DNA of 64,000 nt. It comes from Butyricimonas faecalis (lineage in GTDB: Bacteria; Bacteroidota; Bacteroidia; Bacteroidales; Marinifilaceae). The notes under the pieces are model-generated. The model made no database searches and had not been told where the DNA came from. It was given only the letters and a program-made list of their open reading frames with translations. Position 1 is the first letter of the stretch. The number at the start of each line of letters is the position of its first letter. The position numbers were made by a program, and so were the translations under genes. The DNA lies in assembly GCF_003991565.1 (NCBI RefSeq), contig NZ_CP032819.1, positions 124,001 through 188,000 on the forward strand, written 5' to 3'. Below, in pieces: positions 9,432 through 16,645 of this stretch.

Positions 9432-9521
9432 CTATAAAAGAATGGGGTTATCTGTTTCTTTTTCATTATATATTAATACTTTAAATGTAATTGCTGATAT
9501 CATATTTATAGATTTCTTCAT
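9432..9521 (-). pseudogene. Scar: Trx-like signal start joined in frame to a family C tail
   Basis: An ATG lying inside the EEIYKYDI coding tail of the family A gene, read in the +1 frame, gives MKKSINMISAITFK. This matches the start of the thioredoxin-like lipoprotein at 13649 (MKKYTNMILACVY), which begins at the same place in its own family A neighbour. The frame runs without a break into NEKETDNPILL-stop, the tail of a family C propeller (compare KETDNPILF at 11642). The 29-codon product is best read as what is left after a deletion that removed the body of a Trx gene and a C gene. Confidence 0.6.
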
Positions 9522-10512
9522 TGTCTTTAAAACCATATATGTATTTATGTTTTTGGTCTAAAGTAAAATAAATAATATCATTAGGTATTGTGAATTTACG
9601 AACAGGAGTGCCATTCCATGTAAATTCTTGTATCTCAATACTCTTTTCGTGTTCTCTCCATATTAATGTCGGTTTGTTGATATATAAAGCGTAGATCGAT
9701 GAATTCGTTACAAAAACATTAGAGTAATATCGAATTCTTTCAATATCAGGAGTTAAACTAATTTCTTTTATTGATATGGTTGGTTTATAAATGGATAAAG
9801 TTGTAATATCTGTAAAGTTGGGAGAGAATATATTTATTTGATTAAAGTTTGACATTGCTGATATGAATTTTGTGCGATTAGGATGTATTTGAATATTCAT
9901 ACCAAAAATGTATTCTTGGATATTTTTTAAAGGATCACGAAACATTATAATTGGCTGTTCTAAAGGGGAATCCTTTTGTAAATTGTAAGAACTCAAAAAT
10001 AGATCTGAAGAGGAATTTACAATACTTATGAGTGTATCTCCAATAATATAATTATTACCAATACAAGAGTTAGATAAATATATGCAACTATCTATAATTG
10101 TTTTTTGTTGTTTTACGGATTCCGTTAGATTAAATAAGGTAAGTTTCATTAAGGCTTCATCTTTTATCCACATATAGGTATTTGATGAATCTTTGAAATG
10201 TTGGCCCATGTATGTTGCGTTTAAGAATTCATTTGGACCTCTGCCCGGGGAGAGAAATTTTCCTAGAGATTGATAAGTGTTTGTACTATAAATATCGAAA
10301 AACTCATCAAGTCCCATTGCTTTATAGCATATAAGAAATGTATCGACAACAAATATATTGTTTACCCCGATACTTGTAATATCGAGTTTTTCCCCGCTAA
10401 GATTGATTTCTTGGGGAAACTCTTTTATGAGAATATTCCTCCCAATCATTATATCTTGTTGGGTACAGGATATGATGATTAAAATGATGATGGGGCAAAT
10501 TAACGATTTCAT
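9481..10512 (-). CDS. 6-bladed beta-propeller lipoprotein, family A
   Basis: A 343-residue lipoprotein with lipobox IISC (Cys16). It has the family A opening LIKEFPQEINLSGEKLDI, the loop SPGRGPNEFLNATY, the last-blade FTWNGTPVRKF and the tail NEEIYKYDISNYI. It is the closest relative of the 13609-14637 protein: both share IWxKDxA, LFNLTESxKQxKTIIDSCIYL and the STNTxxxLG stretch. Its tail contains the start codon of the worn Trx-like frame. Upstream, the 66-base gap to the family B gene holds a Trx-like tail. No catalytic residues are visible. Confidence 0.82.
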   Translation of the reverse strand: MKSLICPIIILIIISCTQQDIMIGRNILIKEFPQEINLSGEKLDITSIGVNNIFVVDTFLICYKAMGLDEFFDIYSTNTYQSLGKFLSPGRGPNEFLNATYMGQHFKDSSNTYMWIKDEALMKLTLFNLTESVKQQKTIIDSCIYLSNSCIGNNYIIGDTLISIVNSSSDLFLSSYNLQKDSPLEQPIIMFRDPLKNIQEYIFGMNIQIHPNRTKFISAMSNFNQINIFSPNFTDITTLSIYKPTISIKEISLTPDIERIRYYSNVFVTNSSIYALYINKPTLIWREHEKSIEIQEFTWNGTPVRKFTIPNDIIYFTLDQKHKYIYGFKDNEEIYKYDISNYI

Positions 10513-10519
10513 TTATTCA

Positions 10520-10582
10520 TTATTGTTTGTAGAGATTCCATACTTGTTTATTCATAATAGGATTTCCAAAAAGAAGTATTAT
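10520..10582 (-). pseudogene. C-terminal remnant of a thioredoxin-like lipoprotein gene
   Basis: The 21 codons read IILLFGNPIMNKQVWNLYKQ and a stop. They line up with KILLIGSPIGNHHIWNLYKQ, the end of the intact thioredoxin-like lipoprotein at 13071-13649. The frame overlaps the stop codon of the upstream family B gene by a few bases and ends just before the ATG of the next family A gene. No start codon or body is left. It explains the otherwise empty gap and shows that a Trx gene once stood here. Confidence 0.65.
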
Positions 10583-11601
10583 ATTTCGTATGTCACAATG
10601 CAGAAATCTAAATCAATGCCTACTGCATATATTGTGTTAGAGTTTCCTTTAGTTTCGATACGCAAAATAGGCATTCCCATATCAATGATTTTTTTAAGAT
10701 TAAAATCGTAATCATATACAAATATTGTATTAGGAACTTGAGAAAGATCCCGAATACCTGCTGTACGTTTGGTAGAGGAAGGAGCATTTTCTTCCTTTTG
10801 TAATGTGATAATATAATCTTTTGTAAGAATTATTTCGTGAGGAACTAGAGCTTCTTCAATAAAGTGAATATCTCCGTTTTTGATTTCATAAAAGTTTTTA
10901 GAAGATGTTTTTTCCCATTTTAATTGGAAATTATTTCCTTCTTTTTCGTATAAAGCAATGTAAGGGAATAATCTTGCACTATAAATTAATTTTTGATTAT
11001 ATGGATTATAAGATAAAGTTCCTTGTCGAGAGTTATAGTAGTCTTTGAGTTTTTCTTTTATTGGACTCTTGCCAAAAAAGGATACAGTTGAATCTTGATG
11101 AATCCATTGAAAGAGTTGTTCGTTTTGAGGATGTGTTGAAATAAATTCTCCTTCTGCTATTTGAACGATATCTAGGCAATCTTCGATGGGTAAAGACGGA
11201 AGTAGAATGAAAGGATCTTTCATTACTAGTAAGCTGTCAATAGAGTAGTAGGCTTGTTTGTCTTGATTAAGATCATAGGTGAATATTTTATTTCCTATAG
11301 ACTTAATGGATAGAGGGGTGATAAATTCCTTTGGACCTCGTCCAAACTCTCCTATAGCTTTAATTTCTCTTCTAGTATTTATATCGATAATGTGTAAAAA
11401 TTTTTCTGGATTAAAAGGATCTTCCCAAACTAGATAATGATCGCCACACAAAATTAATGCTCCTGGTATCTGTGTGAAAAGAGTATCTTGGATGATAGAT
11501 GAAGGAGTTAGGGATAAATGTTGAACTTTGGAAGAGTTATTTTTGCAAGCAGAAAATGTTAGGATGCAATATAACCATAAAAATGTATTTATTAGTTTCA
11601 T
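10579..11601 (-). CDS. 6-bladed beta-propeller lipoprotein, family B
   Basis: A 340-residue lipoprotein with a signal ending in TFSAC (Cys19). It contains the loop FGRGPKEFITPL and a C-terminal blade YDYDFNLKKIIDMGMPI that ends in DFCIVTYEI. This C-terminal region is duplicated as the fragment at 8117-8338. The segment after the glycine loop (KIFTYDLNQDKQAYYSIDSL) is typical of the TolB-like propellers of Bacteroidetes. The leader before the ATG resembles that of the family B gene at 5795-6826. The upstream family C gene ends 40 bases before, which gives the C-B order that I take as ancestral. Confidence 0.8.
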   Translation of the reverse strand: MKLINTFLWLYCILTFSACKNNSSKVQHLSLTPSSIIQDTLFTQIPGALILCGDHYLVWEDPFNPEKFLHIIDINTRREIKAIGEFGRGPKEFITPLSIKSIGNKIFTYDLNQDKQAYYSIDSLLVMKDPFILLPSLPIEDCLDIVQIAEGEFISTHPQNEQLFQWIHQDSTVSFFGKSPIKEKLKDYYNSRQGTLSYNPYNQKLIYSARLFPYIALYEKEGNNFQLKWEKTSSKNFYEIKNGDIHFIEEALVPHEIILTKDYIITLQKEENAPSSTKRTAGIRDLSQVPNTIFVYDYDFNLKKIIDMGMPILRIETKGNSNTIYAVGIDLDFCIVTYEI

Positions 11602-11641
11602 AATGAGATTATTAATGTTGTTATTTCTTATATGTCATTGT

Positions 11642-12721
11642 TTATTTAGAATTGTATATGAAAAGAATGGGGTTATCTGTTTCTTTTAGATCGTGTAATA
11701 TAGGGTTTTCTTGAACAACATGTGGAAAGTATTCTATAAGTGATGCAGCATCTATCCAATCGATGATTTTATTGTCTTTTACAATTTGTGGGAAAAAGCG
11801 AAAGTCTGTTATTAAATCATTTGTGATATATCCGTTTTGAGACTTGTGCGAGTTCATATCATACAAATAAAAATTGCGTTTATCTTGATACACGTAATCG
11901 ATTAGCAGATAATTATTGCATAAGAATATATTTCTTCTTACGATGTAAGGGAATTTGTTGTCATTAATATCGTATTTTGTGATGTTTGTTCGTTCTTCTG
12001 GAAATGTTTTGTCTCTAAAGTTAAGAGTATATATGGGAGTTGCGATTGTATCGTGTAGGGTGTATAATGTATTATTGAATCTTGGTGCAAAAATGAATGA
12101 ATTATTGTTTTGGGTGAAAACATTGGAGGTTATAAATGTGTTATTCCCCCAATTGTTGTTCCTTGGTAGATATCTGTTTAGAATTTTACCGCAGTTGTCT
12201 GCGAGATAAAATTGATAATCTTCTTTTTCTCCATTTCTTTCGGTATAAAGCATTATTTTGTCATGAATACAGTTTATTTCAGAAACGTAAAACGGGAAAT
12301 AAAGATCTTTCTGGAATTTCCAATCGTAATCGTAATGAAGAATTTTTTGTTGGGTGTAATCTAAAAGATATATGCCTTGTGAGTTCGTTGCTATGTCGTT
12401 AAGGTATAAATATTCTCCAGGGCCACGTCCTAAATTAGATAATTGGTGAATAAACTCTCCTTTTTGATTGAATACTTGAGCGGTATTGTTTTTTTTATCG
12501 AGTATTATAATATTATTTTCATGAAATTCAATATCAGAGATATCTCCAGTTAGAATTGAATCTGATGTTTCTAGTTTAACAATATTGCAATTGGTAATAA
12601 AATTTGATAGTGGGTAATTACAAGTTTTATCATAATTGATAATAATGGTGTTGATATCTTTCGTGGAAGAGTTTGAACATGAAAGTGTGATTATGATGAA
12701 TAATAAATGGTAGAATTTCAT
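11642..12721 (-). CDS. 6-bladed beta-propeller lipoprotein, family C
   Basis: A 359-residue lipoprotein with lipobox TLSC (Cys15). The glycine loop LGRGPGEYLYLNDI is followed by the blade motif NSQGIYLLDYTQQKI. The protein ends in KETDNPILFIYNSK. This tail is the reference for the C-type remnants at 9432-9467 and about 6846-6877. The product is probably anchored in the outer membrane or facing the periplasm; no enzyme motif is seen. The upstream gap holds a broken transglutaminase-like start, a Cys-rich peptide tail and a hairpin, so this gene may follow a partial transcription stop. Confidence 0.8.
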   Translation of the reverse strand: MKFYHLLFIIITLSCSNSSTKDINTIIINYDKTCNYPLSNFITNCNIVKLETSDSILTGDISDIEFHENNIIILDKKNNTAQVFNQKGEFIHQLSNLGRGPGEYLYLNDIATNSQGIYLLDYTQQKILHYDYDWKFQKDLYFPFYVSEINCIHDKIMLYTERNGEKEDYQFYLADNCGKILNRYLPRNNNWGNNTFITSNVFTQNNNSFIFAPRFNNTLYTLHDTIATPIYTLNFRDKTFPEERTNITKYDINDNKFPYIVRRNIFLCNNYLLIDYVYQDKRNFYLYDMNSHKSQNGYITNDLITDFRFFPQIVKDNKIIDWIDAASLIEYFPHVVQENPILHDLKETDNPILFIYNSK

Positions 12722-12790
12722 GATTACTTTTTAGGGGGATGTTTAATATACTTTTTGTGTTTGGATAGTGATTGGGTATTTCATATCCTC

Positions 12791-12811
12791 CCCCTCTTGA
12801 AAAAAGAGGGG
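12791..12811 (-). terminator. Hairpin after a Cys-rich peptide remnant
   Basis: CCCCTCTT pairs perfectly with AAGAGGGG around a short A-rich loop. No long U-tract follows on the minus strand, so termination may be weak. An analogous hairpin follows the intact NVEALA-type gene at 14653-14672, which suggests that both came with such a peptide gene. Confidence 0.45.
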
Positions 12812-12850
12812 AAGTGTTTGTGACAAGCTCTAAAATTATCCATTTGAAAT

Positions 12851-12922
12851 TTAGCATTCTTGTGGAGTACAAGTAGGTTCTGTTTCAGGGTGAACACATT
12901 GAATATGTATTTTACCTTTTGC
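12851..12922 (-). pseudogene. C-terminal remnant of a Cys-rich NVEALA-type peptide gene
   Basis: Read on the minus strand in the frame ending at 12851, the bases encode AKGKIHIQCVHPETEPTCTP followed by QEC and a stop. A short chain with three Cys residues and a Cys next to the end resembles the Cys-rich ends of NVEALA-type peptides; the intact 99-residue peptide at 14676 ends in CTCSNY. The body and start are gone, replaced by the transglutaminase-like fragment. The hairpin about 40 bases downstream supports the reading. The identification rests on the Cys pattern and context, not on an alignment. Confidence 0.45.
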
Positions 12923-12934
12923 CGGACTACGTAG

Positions 12935-13059
12935 GAATATTGCCAGTGTCCTCCCCGGTTTCTCCCGGCTTGTGATAGGGTTTCTTCCACTCCTGCCGGG
13001 TAACGGGAGCAGGCGAGTATTGAGGTACAAATTAAGATGGTGTATAAAATGGGTTTCAT
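12935..13059 (-). pseudogene. Truncated duplicate of the transglutaminase-like lipoprotein gene
   Basis: The frame starts with a lipoprotein signal ending in ILAC and continues RYPAGVEETLSQAGRNRG, the same as residues 20-37 of the 713-residue protein at 358-2499. It then jumps to GHWQYSYVVRQ, which matches YWQHSYVARQ at residues 114-123 of that protein. The missing part equals 225 bases in the intact gene, bounded by the direct repeat CCCGGTT (2166-2172 and 2391-2397), so it is an in-frame deletion. After VVRQ the similarity ends and the frame runs on to a stop at 12781. Not expected to be functional. Confidence 0.75.
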
Positions 13060-13070
13060 GGTGAAGAGTT

Positions 13071-13649
13071 TTATGTATTATAAGGACATATTTCAGATTC
13101 TTTTTTTATAATTTGTTTGTATAGATTCCAAATGTGGTGATTGCCGATAGGAGATCCTATTAATAGAATTTTATTATCCTTATCTAACAAAAATGTTTGA
13201 TATTGAGGATTTTTAGGAAATTTGTTTAATGTATTCATTTTATTTGTATAGTCATAAAATATTGGATAACTGAATTTATTCTTTTTGATCCATGAATTGA
13301 CAATATCGTAATCTTTAGCATGTACAACGAAAAGAAAAGACGTGTTTTGAGAGATCGTATCTATTTCTCGAATTAATTTTCCCCAATCATATAATTTTAA
13401 TCTACATTCAGTACATATATTTGTATCTATTACTGTTAGAATTTTGAATTCTTTTTTTAACATAAATTGCCAAAGAGAATCTTGACTTGTTGTATTGATT
13501 GAATCAGGAAATGTAATTTCTTGATTAAGCCACCTTTTTACAATTGTTCTTGCATCTTCTTTTGATTCTAGGTAAGAACAGGAGAATAATATAATGTAGA
13601 TCATCATATTATATACACATGCTAATATCATATTTGTATATTTCTTCAT
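13071..13649 (-). CDS. Thioredoxin-fold lipoprotein
   Basis: A 192-residue protein. The first 24 residues form a lipoprotein signal: Lys2/Lys3, a hydrophobic core, then LFSC with Cys24. A C-x-x-C pair in NICTECRLKLYDW (Cys79, Cys82) after a beta strand, and a later YPIFYD and QTFLLDKDNKILLIGSPIG segment, give a thioredoxin/TlpA-like fold. It probably acts on disulfides in the envelope, perhaps of the Cys-containing peptides or of propellers in the same operon (inference). The start lies inside the 3' end of the family A gene (41-base overlap, +1 frame), so translation is likely coupled. Remnants of sister copies lie at 9432-9521, 10520-10582 and 6843-6950. Confidence 0.75.
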   Translation of the reverse strand: MKKYTNMILACVYNMMIYIILFSCSYLESKEDARTIVKRWLNQEITFPDSINTTSQDSLWQFMLKKEFKILTVIDTNICTECRLKLYDWGKLIREIDTISQNTSFLFVVHAKDYDIVNSWIKKNKFSYPIFYDYTNKMNTLNKFPKNPQYQTFLLDKDNKILLIGSPIGNHHIWNLYKQIIKKESEICPYNT

Positions 13650-14637
13650 CGGATGTGATTCCTAATAGTTGTTTATGTTTTTCGTCTATTGTAAAGTATA
13701 TGATATTTTGGGGAATTATTAATTTTTGGATGGATATACCATCCCAGTCAAAAATATGTATTTCAATTTTTCTAGGTGTGTCCCAAGAGGAATTGGGTTG
13801 GTTGATATATAAAGCATATATATATTTCATGGTAGATCCTACCAAAGAATAATATACTATTCGTTCTTCACGGGGGGTATTTAGAACTTGTTTAATGGAA
13901 GGAGTTGGAGTATATATAGAAAGAGATTTTCTATATTTAAAATTTGACGAATAAATATTTATTTGATTAAAAAAAATCATTGAAGATGCAAAGCGTTTAT
14001 TATTAGGACGCAAAGTTGTTGTCATGGCGAATATTTGGTCTTGATAACTATGATTGGGATATGGGTTTTTGAACATTTTGATCGGTTCTAAAAGTTTATC
14101 AGTAGATAATTCGTATGTTTTGAAAAACACGTTTTCGGGATATGGGTCAATATTTATTAATGTATCGTTAATTAGAAAACCGTATCCTTCTTGAACCCTG
14201 TCTAGATATATACAAGAATCTATTATGGTTTTTTCTTGTTTAATTGATTCAGTTAGATTGAATAAACTTATTCTTAAATTTGCATCATCTTTGAGCCACA
14301 TGCGAATGCCTAAAGAATCATTGAAATATTGGCCATTATATTGTATCGAAAGAAATTCGTTTGGACCTCTTCCTGTAGTTAAACAAGCTCCAAGTTTGTT
14401 TAGGGTGTTTGTACTATATATGTCGAAATAATTATCTACTCCTTGAGCTTTAAAACATATAAGTAAAGTGTCTATAATTATTAAATAGTTCGTACCTATA
14501 CTTTCAATATTAATTTTTTCTCCAAAGAGCGTGGTGTCTTTAGGAAATTTATCAATAATAATGTTCTTACTATTGAAAAAATTACTTGTTGTACAACAAG
14601 TGAAAGAGAGTGTAAAAAATAGTAATATATATTTCAT
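13609..14637 (-). CDS. 6-bladed beta-propeller lipoprotein, family A
   Basis: A 342-residue lipoprotein with a signal ending in SFTC (Cys14). Family A marks are all there: IDKFPKDTTLFGEKINI, TTGRGPNEFLSIQY, LFNLTESIKQEKTIID, FDWDGISIQK and the tail DEEIYKYDISMCI. Its 3' end doubles as the coding start of the thioredoxin-like gene in the next frame. The gene follows the NVEALA-type peptide gene and its hairpin by a short gap. As the least disturbed member of an A-Trx pair, it shows the probable ancestral order. Confidence 0.82.
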   Translation of the reverse strand: MKYILLFFTLSFTCCTTSNFFNSKNIIIDKFPKDTTLFGEKINIESIGTNYLIIIDTLLICFKAQGVDNYFDIYSTNTLNKLGACLTTGRGPNEFLSIQYNGQYFNDSLGIRMWLKDDANLRISLFNLTESIKQEKTIIDSCIYLDRVQEGYGFLINDTLINIDPYPENVFFKTYELSTDKLLEPIKMFKNPYPNHSYQDQIFAMTTTLRPNNKRFASSMIFFNQINIYSSNFKYRKSLSIYTPTPSIKQVLNTPREERIVYYSLVGSTMKYIYALYINQPNSSWDTPRKIEIHIFDWDGISIQKLIIPQNIIYFTIDEKHKQLLGITSDEEIYKYDISMCI

Positions 14638-14652
14638 AATTTATTTATTAGA

Positions 14653-14672
14653 AGAGGGGAAAACTCCCCTCT
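14653..14672 (-). terminator. Stem-loop just after the NVEALA-type gene
   Basis: On the minus strand AGAGGGGA pairs with TCCCCTCT around a GTTT loop, four bases after the stop codon of the peptide gene. The sequence after it is U/A-rich (TCTAATAAATAAATT) but has no clean U-run. It could work as a partial terminator or as a 3' end stabiliser that raises peptide mRNA over the propeller mRNA. Confidence 0.5.
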
Positions 14673-14675
14673 GAT

Positions 14676-14975
14676 TTAATAATTACTGCAAGTACACACT
14701 TCTGATGCAGGGTAATAATTGGGCCATTTGGAACATTTACAACCAGCATCATCATATATTTTGTAAGCAGTAAACCCCGCTCTAGGCGTACAACCATATG
14801 TGCCTTTAGGCTTTGATTTATCTCCACCAGGAGTTTCACCTCTTGCCAGTGCTTCGATGTTTTTCAAAGCAAGTCCACTTTTGGACTGATCTTTAGATAG
14901 GTTGATACTCACGTTCATTGCAAAAAACAATGCAATACAAATGCTTGCTAATAGTACGAAAATACTCTTCTTCAT
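14676..14975 (-). CDS. NVEALA-type Cys-rich peptide
   Basis: A 99-residue protein starting MKKSIFVLLASICIALFF, a single hydrophobic leader. A more upstream ATG would place a non-hydrophobic extension before this leader, so I chose the inner start. The segment LALKNIEALARGE is the NVEALA-family core (consensus N-[VI]-E-A-L-A). The mature part after GG at residues 50-51 is short, with five Cys residues (GCTP, GCKC, VCTC). Members of the NVEALA family are small exported Bacteroidetes proteins of unknown function, found beside beta-propeller genes. Processing after the leader is inferred. The Cys residues and the nearby Trx-fold lipoprotein and DUF1573 protein suggest disulfide chemistry. Confidence 0.8.
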   Translation of the reverse strand: MKKSIFVLLASICIALFFAMNVSINLSKDQSKSGLALKNIEALARGETPGGDKSKPKGTYGCTPRAGFTAYKIYDDAGCKCSKWPNYYPASEVCTCSNY

Positions 14976-15101
14976 AGCTGTTATTATTTTTATAATTTTA
15001 AATTCTTTCCGTCCTTTTTCAAGTATATATCCTTTCAACGAGAGAGATGACGTGTGTCTCAAAATTTTTTATCTTTACACTTTCTTCTTTTTAGGAGAGG
15101 A

Positions 15102-15156
15102 GGTGGTGTCGGAGGTTTTCTTGCAAGGATTGTTCCGGCACCGCCATTTTTCTCCC
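15102..15156 (+). terminator. Terminator-like hairpin on the plus strand, inside the minus-strand operon
   Basis: GGTGGTGTCGGA (15102-15113) pairs with TCCGGCACCGCC (15134-15145) through 12 base pairs, two of them G-U on the plus-strand RNA, and is followed by ATTTTTCTCCCTTTT. On the minus strand the same arms have two C-A mismatches and no U-run. No plus-strand gene precedes it. It could stop antisense transcripts, or be a structured piece of the leader of the peptide gene downstream on the minus strand. Confidence 0.4.
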
Positions 15157-15185
15157 TTTTATTATTTTTATAGGGTTAAACTTTC

Positions 15186-15605
15186 TTATTCTGTCACGAA
15201 ACCTACTAGCCTTAGGTCGTGCAACTTGAGCGTGGTGTTACATAACACCTGTATTTTTTTCGTAAAACGTCCTAGCGAGTTGGGCTTGAACGTGACAATG
15301 ATTTCTCTTGTTTGTCCGGGTAGGACGGGGCGTTTCTCCCATTGTGGGTTGGTGCAACCGCAGGTGGTAAGCACGTTTTTTATGAGGAGGGGATGCGAAC
15401 CCGTGTTCTTTAGAGTAAATATAGCCTGTGGTTTTTCGTCATAACGGATTGTTTTCAGGTTGATAGAATCTTGTGGGATTTCGATGGTCGTGAGGGGCGC
15501 ACTGCTAAAGTTGTCAGGTTGAGTGGCGAACGCGAACCAAGTGGCGATAATACCCAAAGAGGTTATCAGTAACACGATGAATAATATGAAGTGTTTCTTT
15601 TTCAT
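15186..15605 (-). CDS. DUF1573 domain membrane-anchored protein
   Basis: A 139-residue protein with one N-terminal membrane segment (about residues 6-27) and an Ig-like DUF1573 domain: FTLKNTGSHPLLIKNV, then TTCGCTNPQW, then PGQTREIIVTFKP. The CGC motif in TTCGCT is the usual mark of this family. DUF1573 proteins are common in Bacteroidetes envelopes; their function is unknown, though the Ig-like fold suggests binding. It lies 10 bases after the family B-like propeller gene in the same operon. The gap downstream (15061-15185) separates it from the peptide gene. Confidence 0.82.
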   Translation of the reverse strand: MKKKHFILFIVLLITSLGIIATWFAFATQPDNFSSAPLTTIEIPQDSINLKTIRYDEKPQAIFTLKNTGSHPLLIKNVLTTCGCTNPQWEKRPVLPGQTREIIVTFKPNSLGRFTKKIQVLCNTTLKLHDLRLVGFVTE

Positions 15606-15615
15606 GATTCTATGC

Positions 15616-16638
15616 CTATATATTATAGCGAACTAGTTGAGCGTCGGGAGTTGTCCCGTAGAGTGCGTTTTCTTCCAGGTCGTAAGAGATGAATGTTGCC
15701 ATTTGAGGGAGAGTGCGAGTTTCGAGTAATGTACCGTCCCAATCGAAAACGAGCAGGGTTGAACAGTTTGCTATGTTTTGTTTTTCATCTTTGTATGTTT
15801 TTCCGGAATAAAGCACAAAAATGCGGTCATTTGAAACGGCAACATCCTGAAATCCTGCGAGGTTATCCATGTAGTATGCCACTGGGCCATGAGCCTTTGG
15901 GTCTATGTCGACATGAGGGTAATAATAACAATGACGGCAAACTAATGAAATGGAGTGTTCTTCGATGTTGCAAATATCGATTTGTCCGCTACGAATGTCA
16001 GTACAGACGAATGCTTTATTATCTGGGCGAAGACATAAAACCGTACTGGCCCAAAGAATACTTTGCAGGTGTTGGGATAGGTCAGGATACTGTGGATGTT
16101 CGGGATACGAGACAAAATAGGTCGTCTGATTATTGTCTAAAGAATAGAATCGGTAACGACCTTGTTTGTAGAGCCCGGTTGAGATGATAAAATTATCTCC
16201 TTGTATGACGGAAAGATGTTTTTCTTCTCCGGTTAATGCAAGGGGGTGTGTGGCAGAACGACTCGATGTAGTCGGGTTGTGGCGATGGAGTATTCCTGTA
16301 TAGAAATCGAAAGCTGCAAGTTCTCCCCGTTGATTTACAGAAAGATTGTAAATGGAATAGGCCTCGTTTGGACCACTGCCGAAGGGTAACCACTGATTCG
16401 TTGTATGTGTGATTAAATCAATAAGGCTGACATTGGCTTCTCCATGCGGTTGGCCTATGGCAAGGATATCTCCGTGTTTGGTTATTTTGGTCGGCCGAGA
16501 AATACCATAGTCGGAAAGGTCTGCAACGAAATCAACATGGACTTCGTTACCGGAAGTTTGAAATTCTTGTGGTATGTTCAAGTCGTTGGTCTTGGAACAT
16601 GCTGCAAAAAATATAGCGATATAGATTATTTTCTTCAT
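15616..16638 (-). CDS. 6-bladed beta-propeller lipoprotein (B-like)
   Basis: A 340-residue lipoprotein with lipobox FAAC (Cys14). The loop is FGSGPNEAYSIYNL, a relaxed form of GRGPxEF. The later part has FDWDGTLLETRTLP and the end ALYGTTPDAQLVRYNI, so it joins the propeller set but is the most divergent member. Its base composition is also richer in G+C than that of the array below 14.7 kb. It directly follows the first NVEALA-type peptide gene (7-base gap), with no hairpin between. I therefore take the peptide, this propeller and the DUF1573 gene as the promoter-proximal unit. Function unknown. Confidence 0.78.
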   Translation of the reverse strand: MKKIIYIAIFFAACSKTNDLNIPQEFQTSGNEVHVDFVADLSDYGISRPTKITKHGDILAIGQPHGEANVSLIDLITHTTNQWLPFGSGPNEAYSIYNLSVNQRGELAAFDFYTGILHRHNPTTSSRSATHPLALTGEEKHLSVIQGDNFIISTGLYKQGRYRFYSLDNNQTTYFVSYPEHPQYPDLSQHLQSILWASTVLCLRPDNKAFVCTDIRSGQIDICNIEEHSISLVCRHCYYYPHVDIDPKAHGPVAYYMDNLAGFQDVAVSNDRIFVLYSGKTYKDEKQNIANCSTLLVFDWDGTLLETRTLPQMATFISYDLEENALYGTTPDAQLVRYNI

Positions 16639-16645
16639 AATAGAT

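Noticed and set aside
14902..15444. 180-codon plus-strand frame over the peptide and DUF1573 genes
   Set aside because: It is antisense to two supported genes, has no family motif and contains the plus-strand hairpin in its middle.
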